DNA of 64,000 nt from NCBI GenBank assembly GCA_039090855.1, contig CM077024.1, positions 63,635,594-63,699,593 of the forward strand, in the 5' to 3' direction. Of the stretch, positions 56,306-64,000 are shown piece after piece. Each line of letters starts with the position of its first letter. Within the stretch, counting starts at the first letter, position 1. Under the pieces are notes generated by a model. The model ran no database searches, was not told where the DNA came from, and saw only the letters and a program-made list of their open reading frames with translations. This DNA comes from Macrothele yani (Eukaryota > Arthropoda > Arachnida > Araneae > Macrothelidae). The translations under genes and the position numbers were made by a program.

Positions 56306-57430
56306 CTACTCTTTTCTTTTAATGTCTTGCCTGTAAGTGTCATCTTCAGTTTTTATTGTTGCCTCATCTTTAGAATCTTTTTCATCAGGTATTTCCTCAG
56401 CTTCACTTTGAGATTCCTCCCAGTATTTAGTTGGAACGAATTTAATATCTTGTGACTTATGTTTTTCAAAACATTCAATACCTCTTTCTTTTGTTTCTTC
56501 TACTTTTCCACTATCTGGATACCATATCCTGTATCTACAGGTTTTCATGGCATATCCTATAAGTATTCCAGGTTTAGACCTATTCTCTAACTTGCTTCTA
56601 CATGGCTTGGGTATATATGAAGACACAAGACTGCCAATTCTTTTTATGTGTCTTTCCTGTCCACAATTCAAGTGGGGTCTTGTCTCCTGTTAAGACTATG
56701 TACAGTTCTGTTCTTCAGATATATGAAAGCGAATAGTATTTCAGCCCACAAATCCTTTGGCAGTTTTCTATCTTCTAGAATAGCACGTACACCCTCAAAA
56801 GCTGTGCGGTTATATCTCTCAGCCACACCATTCATCTCAGGACGATAAACATTCGTACGGTCTGCTTTAATTACTGAAGATTTTGTTTTTAAACCTTTCC
56901 TTAGTTTGCAGCCTAAAATCTGAATAGGCTTTCTTCTCTAATTGACCCTCAGCCATTGCCTGATATTCCTTAAAATATTGGAATACATTCTTTTTGTCTG
57001 GCACCACATATACTACAGTTTTTCTTGAAAAGTCATCATTGCTACTCAAGAAATATGAAGCTCCACCTTTTGACTTTTCTCTAGATGGACCCCACACATC
57101 TATGTGTAGCAACTGTAAGGACTAAGTTGTATGTTTACCAGGCAACTTCTTCGCTGTTCGTTTTGTCATTTTGCACATTTTACAGATTTCACAATCTTCT
57201 GTCTTCCCATGCATATTATTCAAGGACATTTTCTTTAGTGCGTTATAACTTATGTGACCAAATCTTACATGCCACAAAGCTGCTTCATTTGTTGGCCTTA
57301 TGCTGTGTGCTTCCTTTGAGAATTTCCCATTTCTTTCTGTATGAACGACTTTACCCCAAAAGTATAAAAGTTTTCTTCAGGTGTGCTGCAAAGAATTTCT
57401 TGCCATTTGGGTACCTTATTAGTATCTGAC
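56306..57430 (-). pseudogene. Copia integrase, broken
   Basis: The pre-integrase zinc region lies at about 57420-57130 (recognisable Cys/His-rich remnants). The core begins LHIDVWGPSREKSKGGASYF (57112) with the first Asp, continues DDFSRKTVVYVVPDKKNVFQ, and loses frame. GVAERYNRTAFEGVRAILED (about 56840-56780) carries the Glu. The C-terminal part (56671-56306) has SKLENRSKPGILIGYAMKTC and an acidic tail. The region with the middle Asp is deleted. Confidence 0.85.
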
Positions 57431-57655
57431 CATTTCCTATTGTGGCTGAACAGCCTGCTTGGTCAATACGTCTACCAGAGACACAAGACTGCTAGGCTCC
57501 TCCTAAGTTTGGGAGTATAACCCACATCTAACAACTTAAGGACTTTTGGCTCTTGTCCATCTTTAATGTTAAGAATTATGTTCCTTTTCCCAAGTATTTT
57601 TGTACTATCTTCACCACAGGTTGCAGTTCTAACTGGAATCATGAAATTCATGGAA

Positions 57656-57916
57656 TCATTCTTTATTATTAGAAAAATGATCAGTTGCAGCTGTATCTAT
57701 TGTCCATTCAACTACATCAGAATGTATCGACAATGCTGAAACAAAATGTATTTTATTTTTCTTATTCTGCTTCACACAACATTCTTTTGCTCCGTGACCA
57801 AAGTTATTAGATGTAAAACATTTTCCCCAAAACCTTTTAGGTTTAGCTCTGTTTGGAAATTTACATGTACCCTTAATTGTTTTACCTACAATTAATACTG
57901 ATGTATCAGACTGCAC
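57656..57916 (-). pseudogene. Copia zinc knuckle and protease region
   Basis: CFTSNNFGHGAKEC is a CCHC knuckle in which the second Cys is Ser. VVEWTIDTAATDHFSN corresponds to the protease active site, where the usual D-S/T-G is D-T-A. Both look like inactivating changes. A stop separates it from Gag. Confidence 0.8.
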
Positions 57917-58516
57917 TTATGAATTTTTCTTAGCTGCTATACAACCCTCTTCTGCAATTAATGCAGTTCGCATTTTATCAGGTATGAATGCAGTATAGTC
58001 TAATTGATACATTTGTTGCACCACCCCGTGATATTTTGATGGTAAACTTTCAATCATTTGGTAAGCTATTTCACCTTTCGGAACGTCTTTCCCAACATTA
58101 TGCAATGCCTTTGCTGCATGCATAACCCGAGATAAATATATTCCCATTGATTCATCAACCTTTTTCTTTAGGTTAAAAAATTCATACCTCAGGGCAGCTA
58201 ATCGAGCTCTGGATTTGGGTTCATAAGTATCTTTTAAAAACTTCCATGCTTCTAAAGCTGTTGTAGCTTCTGCAATTAAACCTTTTTGCGATTCTTCTAA
58301 TGTTAGATAAATGGTAGCTAATGCTATGCATTTATTTCTATTGAGTTCACATATCTCTTTAGGAGTTAAACCTTCTCCTGAAATGGGTTGTTTTTCATCT
58401 ATAAATTCATATAGACCACTGTCCATTAAGAGCATTGATACATCTTTCTGCCACTGCCTGTAATTCTGCCCATTTAGTTTGGGAAAACTGAACATATTTC
58501 TTTCTAAGTCTGCCAT
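57917..58516 (-). CDS. Copia Gag, uninterrupted
   Basis: A 199-residue open frame: MADLERNMFSFPKLNGQNYR with QWQKDVSMLLMDSGLY, the F-x-x-L-x-G-x-N-Y-x-x-W signature at the N-terminus of Copia capsids, then ALEAWKFLKDTYEPKSRARL and YQMIESLPSKYHGVV. It forms the particle that packages element RNA. The frame ends at a stop just before the zinc-knuckle frame, where an intact element would continue. Confidence 0.9.
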   Translation of the reverse strand: MADLERNMFSFPKLNGQNYRQWQKDVSMLLMDSGLYEFIDEKQPISGEGLTPKEICELNRNKCIALATIYLTLEESQKGLIAEATTALEAWKFLKDTYEPKSRARLAALRYEFFNLKKKVDESMGIYLSRVMHAAKALHNVGKDVPKGEIAYQMIESLPSKYHGVVQQMYQLDYTAFIPDKMRTALIAEEGCIAAKKNS

Positions 58517-58731
58517 TTTATTAACTGAATGAATTCTGTATACAGATTATATACAATATGTATGTGCAAACTATATTTGTATGCATGACATCATTAAGTA
58601 CAATTAAGCCAGTTCACATATACTTCTTAATCCTTTAGGCTTACACATTTGGCATTAGGCTAAGTCATTTCATGTTAGGGTTAAGCATTTCACATTAGGG
58701 TTAAACTCAAGTTGCACATTCACCCTTTCTT

Positions 58732-58745
58732 CTGGACCCATAGCC
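58732..58745 (-). promoter_or_regulatory. Copia primer-binding site, half-tRNA type
   Basis: The plus strand reads CTGGACCCATAGCC two bases from the LTR edge. This matches CTGGGCCCATAACC, the anticodon-arm region of initiator tRNA-Met, at 12 of 14 positions. Drosophila copia is primed by a fragment of initiator tRNA-Met pairing in this same region, not by the tRNA 3' end. Confidence 0.7.
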
Positions 58746-58747
58746 TC

Positions 58748-58866
58748 TGTTGTGATGTTCAAGATAGAAAAATAATAGTTTAATCATCCTACCTTGAAGA
58801 TGTGAATAAATGCACTATAAAAAGTTAACCACATTTTTTATTCCTTGAAGCATTAAAAAGTCTTGT
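58748..58866 (-). repeat. Copia 5' LTR (partial, 119 bp)
   Basis: Matches 51305-51427 of the other LTR (TTTAATCATCCTACCTTGAA and TTTTTTATTCCTTGAAG shared) with about ten differences and a small deletion, then homology stops at 58866. The outer half, including the start and probably the promoter, is lost. Confidence 0.85.
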
Positions 58867-59052
58867 CAGGATTTTAAAAACACCCAAGCTTTTTGAAAAA
58901 ACCCAGCCCACTTGTTTTTTTTTTTTGAGGAGGGGGGGATGATTTATTGGACTTTTCTAGTACTGTTGTAAAAACAAAGAAGCAACAATCAATGAGTAAA
59001 TTCTGCCTTAAAAGGGCATAAGGAATCTCTTGATAAAACAGTAGCTGATTTT
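58867..59052. other. Junction sequence beyond the broken Copia LTR
   Basis: No recognised feature. It replaces the lost half of the 5' LTR. Confidence 0.35.
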
Positions 59053-59540
59053 TTTTATGCTGTTGACATATCATTGCAGCAGAATTAGATCAGTTTAAAA
59101 TTATGACTGAAACACTGAAACTTGGATATCAACCACCCTCAGCAAAAACCATTGGTGGAAAACTGTTTGACACTGCAGCAGAAGAAATTGAATCTCAGCT
59201 TTAAAAAATAAAAAAAATAAAATAAAATTAGGCAGTCTGACTCTCACCATAGATGGCAGGTACAGTGCGAAAAATGAGCCAGTCCAAGCTATTAGGGTCC
59301 ATAGTGGAACAAAGTTTTTTTGCTGTATGCTGATGATACTGGATCAGAAAAGAAGACATCAAAATATTTTGTTTCTAAATTAAAGGCGGCCATAAAGGAA
59401 TACGAAGAAAAAATTGGAAAACCTGATTTTGCTGTTGTAACTGAAAGCAAAAACAAAATGATTAAAATGTGGAAAATTTTAAGTGAAAAATATCCAACTC
59501 TCATAACTTATGGATGCTCAGCACATCTGTTGAATTAGGA
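59053..59540 (+). pseudogene. hAT transposase fragment (DUF659-type core)
   Basis: Plus-strand pieces in two frames: ETLKLGYQPPSAKTIGGKLF, then LTLTIDGRYSAKNEPVQAIR with the first catalytic Asp, a frameshift in a T-run, LLYADDTGSEKKTSKYFVSK, AVVTESKNKMIKM where many relatives have VTD (Asp to Glu), and ITYGCSAHLLN, a conserved block. It ends abruptly after SAHLLN. Confidence 0.8.
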
Positions 59541-59633
59541 GAAAAAAAGGTTCCCCCTAAGTCTGAAAAATATTTTTGTAACGTGGGCCTACATCAACCA
59601 CATGGGTGGTTCAAAGAAAAGCCTGGCTTAATC

Positions 59634-59800
59634 AGGGTGGCTACAAAATCATGAACAAAAAATTCCCTGACTTTTCCAGGTTTTCCAGGTGAAAATGCAT
59701 TTTTTCCCCTGACCACTGCATACAGGGTTCCCACTCAAAAGTAGAAAAAAATTCCCTGACTTTTCCAGGTTTTCCAGGTGGTTCTGAGAGTTTTTCCAGA
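59634..59800. repeat. Two adjacent hAT-type terminal sequences
   Basis: CAGGGTGGCTACAAAATCAT followed by AATTCCCTGACTTTTCCAGG, and from 59723 CAGGGTTCCCACTCAAAAGT followed by the same AATTCCCTGACTTTTCCAGG. Both start with the CAGGG tip common among hAT elements. One end appears to have landed in or beside another. Confidence 0.65.
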
Positions 59801-60658
59801 GCGGTAAATCAAATAACATTGTGACAAATTGTTGCATTTCCTTACATTCTTGCGTTCCTTACGAAAGCATACATTTGTTAATTCTTTAAATAACTGTTCT
59901 TTATACAATTACCTGCTTTTTATTAATAACAATTAAATGCATGAGGCATATATTTTTGGTATTATAATTCCATGATCTTTTTGAACCTAAGTGGTATACT
60001 GCCCATGTACAATTTGTTAGTACATTCCCGTAGAAACAGTTCATATGTAAGAAAAAATCTGTATGTTGAATAGTTTGTTTTCCTTTCTTTTATAGCACAG
60101 TGTAGATAAGCTTAATTGACCGAATGGGCTCCTGCTCAGAGAAATGTCGAAAGAGAATCAACCAACAAAGGGCTTTGATCCATTGTTTAAGTGGTTCTCT
60201 TGTGATGTGTTTCTCCAAGCAAGAGTGTACCAGGCCACTGTGCCTAATTGTTCCATGTTACAAAATATGAAGCAAACTATCTGCAGAAATCGAATAAAAC
60301 CGTAATGTCTACAGGAAATTTTTTAAATTCAGTTTTGATAATTTTTAGAGAACTAAGGAATAATGTTATGTATTGAAAGCAAGATTTATCAAATTCTAGA
60401 CAGGCTGTAATTGCAAATAATTACTTACCTGAAATTAATACTGATAATGTTATGTTCATCTCACATGAGGGAGAATTAAAAAGACACCACATAATGAGCG
60501 TCCCCGATTATACAGTCCATAAAGATAAACAGAAAATATGGAATATAAAGGATAAATAACTTTCATTTTCCCTAATTACTTTATAGTTACAAAAATTAGT
60601 GTATTTAACATAAATTTTACATAATATTTAACAAAATCATGTCTTATTTTTTTGTTTC
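59801..60658. other. AT-rich stretch, no feature
   Basis: No gene or repeat recognised. Confidence 0.35.
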
Positions 60659-60856
60659 AGGTTTAACGACCACCATAAGCAACTTGTTGGGCTATATCCG
60701 TCCATCCCTAATTTAGGACCATTGGCTTCACGAAGAAGGAGAGCCAGTGCCGTAAGATAAACACACCACCCATACCTCATCTGGGACTTGAATCCAGGCT
60801 CACTTGGACGAATAGTCAGAAGCCAGAGCTTAGACCACTGCACCACCGAGGTGGCA
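60659..60856 (-). repeat. tRNA-derived SINE, copy 3
   Basis: The same family as copies 1 and 2. On the minus strand the A-box region reads TGGTGCAGTGGTCTAAGCTC, and the B box is altered (GGATTCAAGTCC near 60787-60798). Shared tail blocks include CCAGTGCCGTAAGATA and GGTTTAACGACCACC. It is more diverged than copy 2. Confidence 0.82.
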
Positions 60857-62166
60857 AACCATGTATTTACATGTTTTAAAGAATATTTGAACAAAGACTT
60901 ATTTTAAATTCTACATATAATGAAATATTTCAATCGATTAGGTGAAATTATATAACTGATTTATCTGTATTTTAAGTGCACACAAGTATATAAATAACAT
61001 TTTAAACGACTCACAACATTTAGAGTTCCAGTTAGGTTTAAAAATGCAAGCTGGGAGAATTGTGACTGAACAGAATAAATTGCCGTTAAATGATACAATG
61101 CTGAAGCTTTAAATCCTTTAAGTGCTTATTTTACATAAATATTAAAGAACATGGAAACTTTTGCTGAAATTGAAGTCTAATGGGAATGATAAAATGGAGA
61201 GTGTCTGACAGAGTCTCTTAACATTTTGTTAGAGCGGTTCTATCAAATCGATCTAACAATTTGTATTTTCTATTGGAATTCACTTAGAATCTTTAAAGAC
61301 AAAGCAAACTAAAACAGCTATTAAAAAATAAAAAAAAAGAAGAGAGAGAGAGAGAGAGAGAATGGAAATCGTGACAGCATTTCTGCGCCTGAGGAAAAAC
61401 GTGTGCCAGTACCATCCCAACAATTTCTAGAAATCAGGGAAAATACTGCTGATATTTAAAAATCAAAATTGTAATTATTTTAGCTAAAGTTAGTTCTTGC
61501 ACTTGGCAATGAGAACATTGAATCTATGCTATTTCAGAGGGGCCAACCTCTAGCAGAACGTATCAGTAATCAATAGGGATTTTTCAGTAATGTTTCAGCA
61601 ATGTAACACAAACTTTCAGTAATGTAACACGCCATTTTTTTTAAAGTTAAGGACAATATTATAGTATTACTGTGTAACCTGTAATACTTGTATGAGGTGC
61701 CTATCGGTAATCACCATACGGAGCCTCATCGTTAACGCGTGGAATGGGTATTTCATGAGAAATTAATGCATGAAATGTGTAATAACTTTGTATGTTAACA
61801 CTATCCTCACAAAAAAATATGAAATTAAATTATCAATATTGTACTTACCTCATGTCATTACTGACATAAAAACTCCCTAGTTGCTTTTTTTGCAGTGGTA
61901 TATTCTTTTTCAGAAAACTTTTTATAACAGAGCTCACCTGAGGAAAATGCTTTATTTTTCTGTACAAGAAGGGCACTTAATGTTTTGGTGCTCATTGTTG
62001 GGCAAAAGTATGTGAGGTATCTCCTTACTATACTAAATATTCTCTACGTAGAGGAATTGCTGTGAGGGATAGTCAATATTACCAACATTAGTTTAGGCAA
62101 TGTGGAATACTTGAGAAGGCCAGATGAATCCTTTGTCTTAGATATTTCATTCCATGCCACATCTGC
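60857..62166. other. Non-coding stretch with a (GA)n run
   Basis: An AG microsatellite of about 10 units lies near 61340-61361. No gene recognised. Confidence 0.4.
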
Positions 62167-62409
62167 TCAAGGATATCCAGCTTCATCAATATCAGAATCT
62201 GGGAACATAGCATGAAAGAAGCGACCAGCATGATCACAGCTTGTTATAGGTAGGTTATGCTCCACAACGATTGTAGTAAACAGCAATTCGGCATTTATCA
62301 CGCTATTTTCATTCTTTTTTGCAAAAAAATTATCCAAAGGCTTTGATCGAGTCTTTAATTTGACACAATCCTGGTGTTTGTTTTGACTGGATATGCCTTC
62401 GGCAATCAT
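62167..62409 (-). pseudogene. hAT transposase N-terminal fragment
   Basis: LDNFFAKKNENSVINAELLF then TTIVVEHNLPITSCDHAGRF and MFPDSDID. The VEHNxP...DHA...MFPDS pattern is the conserved N-terminal block of the hAT subgroup to which the fragment at 12766-13787 also belongs. The downstream part is not present. Confidence 0.75.
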
Positions 62410-62449
62410 CTCGTCCTACATGGGCTACTGATTACTCTCATATTAGAAC

Positions 62450-62862
62450 CTTTATTTCAGCATTTGTAACATTTTCCATTTCCTTGCTCAAGATTTGGAT
62501 GTTCCTGGAGAAACCTCTTTGCATATTTATTTGTTTCAGAAACGATAATTCCAAGGATGAAATTGGTAAAAAAACAAGTAAAAATATGCAATAGGTGCCA
62601 CATCAGTTGCAGGAGCATGTTTGGGCTCCTGCATTTCATGTTAATAAAAAAAGATGCTGAGGTTGTTCATCACTTCTCTCTATTAACATCCTCCCATTCA
62701 CTTTCAGAACTTTCATGATCTGAAGATTCACTATGAAGATCTTCACCTTCTGAAGAAGATATGGTGGCTAGTTTTTTGGCTTGATGTTGCTAGGCCAATA
62801 TCACTTTCAGATGATTCAAAATCATCACCATCACTTGGAAAACTTTCACTCTCACTACAAGC
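62450..62862 (-). pseudogene. PiggyBac-like transposase, N-terminal fragment
   Basis: Begins MACSESESFPSDGDDFESSE, an acidic start, changes frame to SSSEGEDLHSESSDHESSES, and continues (62640-62457) with LFFTNFILGIIVSETNKYAK then RFLQEHPNLEQG, matching the (F)FxxxxxxIVxETNxYA motif of piggyBac enzymes. It stops near 62440. It is the half missing from the piggyBac remnant at 46-50 kb, but nothing shows that they were one copy. Confidence 0.75.
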
Positions 62863-63359
62863 CATTTCAAATAACCTTAGAAAACAATTTCACGCAGTAG
62901 GAAAAAGCACGTCTCAAGTCTGAGGAACAAGCTGTCAATAAAGTCATCCTCTGCTAACACGAGTTTGGAAAAAGATGGGGATTCGTAATTCACGGAGTTT
63001 TGCGATTGTGTCTGTTTGTTTGGGGAAAAGAAATGAATAATGTGAAGAGCTTCTAGTAATAAAACACTGCACTTCGTTCTCCCGCGCGGCGAAAGTCCGC
63101 AAGAAATATAAACATCCGTCATCGCGGGACCACGCGTTGCGACGAGTTGATCGTTATTGCACTTCGAACGGGGGCTCGAAAAGTGATTTCCGACAGTACG
63201 ACGTCTTATAATTCACCAACAATGCAAAGTGAACAGCACTGCCTCAACTGCAGCAGGAAAAGTTTTGGCTAAAGTAACCTTTCTCCTGTCACACGGAAAA
63301 GTGCGTAGCAAGCGCAAACTCTTTTACGATGACACTTACTGCATATTACCGGCAATTTT
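62863..63359. other. GC-richer stretch upstream of the piggyBac fragment
   Basis: The 63060-63260 part is clearly less AT-rich (CCGCGCGGCG, GCGGGACCACGCGTTGCGAC) and lies upstream of the piggyBac-like start on the minus strand. A promoter or 5' leader is possible. No exon identified. Confidence 0.35.
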
Positions 63360-63480
63360 CGTCGTATTATCCGCAGACCACGAAATTCATATTAAAAAAA
63401 AATAATAATCCTTTGTATAATCCGCAGACTGTGACATTCAGGAAATAAAAATCGCCGTATAATCCGCACATCATAGATGT
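63360..63480. repeat. Short tandem repeat with GTATAATCCGCA, three units
   Basis: GTATTATCCGCAGACCACGA, GTATAATCCGCAGACTGTGA and GTATAATCCGCACATCATAG start near 63364, 63415 and 63462. This motif is often seen inside DNA transposons, but I cannot assign a family. Confidence 0.65.
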
Positions 63481-63527
63481 TGAACCAGAAGTGGAATTTC
63501 CGACAGAAAAGTCGGCCACATAAATAA

Positions 63528-63750
63528 ATAAATACATCGCTCTTTTCACGTTCCAGAAACACATAGCAACCGAAAAATTGTTTTCAGCCGCCGCCGGGGA
63601 ATTGAATCCACGGATCTCTCCATATATAGCCTAGCGCGTTAGCTTTTAGTTAAATCCAAAGGGCGAGATCCAAGGTGAAAATCCTCCAAATACGTGGCGT
63701 CAGAAAATAAATAAATACATCGCTCTTTCCACGTTCCAGAAACACATAAT
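63528..63750. repeat. Direct duplication of about 40 bp
   Basis: AAATAAATACATCGCTCTTT then (T/C)CACGTTCCAGAAACACATA occurs at about 63527-63568 and 63707-63749. Confidence 0.85.
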
Positions 63751-63947
63751 GAGTCCGAAGAAGTAAGAGAGAAAAAAAAACGATTTTATTAAATGAAGAA
63801 ATTCATTTTTAAAGGTAACTGTTGTATATTTTTTATCTCCGGACAGATAAAGGGTGTGGCATCCATAGATCACGCCGATGCAGCTCCAGAGTATTGCATT
63901 ACACCTTGCCAATGACGAAAGGCTGATACAGAACAAGTCGTAGAAAT

Positions 63948-63976
63948 ACCGTATGTACTCGCGTATAAGTCGAAAG
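63948..63976. repeat. Transposon-like terminus at the window edge
   Basis: ACCGTATGTACTCGCGTATA (63949-63968) followed by AGTCGAAAG resembles the tips of a widespread class of DNA transposons. The partner would lie beyond the window. Confidence 0.45.
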
Positions 63977-64000
63977 TTTTTGGAGGAATTCCTGCTTTCA

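Larger units (their letters stand above)
51305..58866 (-). mobile_element. Copia LTR retrotransposon, damaged and interrupted
   Basis: Minus-strand order: partial 5' LTR (58748-58866), primer-binding site, Gag (58516-57917), zinc knuckle and protease (57916-57656), pre-integrase and integrase (about 57430-56306), RT (about 55960-55150), a 3.1-kb foreign block (about 52003-55155) that replaces the end of RT and most of RNase H, the RNase H tail (52003-51838), polypurine tract and complete 3' LTR (51565-51305). The integrase-before-RT order is diagnostic of Copia. Confidence 0.93.

Noticed and set aside
60645..60661. TTTTTTTGTTTCAG as a host splice acceptor
   Set aside because: It abuts the edge of SINE copy 3 on the plus strand, opposite to the host gene, and no open exon follows.

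Overview
This is a 64-kb piece of an AT-rich arthropod nuclear genome. A chelicerate is my best guess, from the mix of RTE-, Jockey- and mariner-type elements and tRNA-derived SINEs, but the sequence does not settle it. There are no bacterial operons, rRNA genes, tRNA genes or CRISPR arrays.

Host gene: I can support only one, on the minus strand. Three short exons (45375-45555, 31037-31125, 4309-4374) join in perfect codon phase with canonical splice sites. Together they encode a segment resembling the C-terminal half of the UBAP2/UBAP2L/Lingerer family. The introns are about 14.2 and 26.7 kb. Nearly everything else in the window is transposon debris inside those introns or upstream of the first exon seen. 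Further exons must lie outside the window or are too divergent to see.

Layout, left to right: decayed sequence and a SINE (1-4.3 kb); host exon; two head-to-head RTE LINEs (5.0-8.85 kb); a tandem repeat split by a mariner and a Tc1 element (9.2-12.4 kb); a hAT remnant (12.5-14.3 kb); a 5.4-kb hAT element with its own internal tandem array (16.07-21.43 kb); a SINE; a Jockey LINE (22.95-29.05 kb) split by a 3.8-kb DNA transposon, element A; host exon; hAT derivative, MITE, LINE fragment and mariner (32.2-37.8 kb); an RTE copy (37.86-44.77 kb) split by a 3.9-kb THAP-containing element; host exon; a piggyBac remnant (46.0-50.2 kb) split by element B, a 3.2-kb near-perfect palindrome; a Tc1 piece; a Copia LTR retrotransposon (51.3-58.87 kb) with a 3.1-kb block of satellite and hAT sequence inside; then hAT, SINE and piggyBac fragments to the end.

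The most novel signal is the pair A and B. They share related terminal sequences, encode relatives of one large protein, have 4-bp target-site duplications, and sit in other transposons whose reading frames restore exactly when they are removed. B is a half-element duplicated head to head. Other notable points are CTCF-like cores in each monomer of the satellites, a frameshift shared by two RTE copies next to the FADD catalytic motif, and a Copia primer-binding site matching the internal (half-tRNA) region of initiator tRNA-Met.
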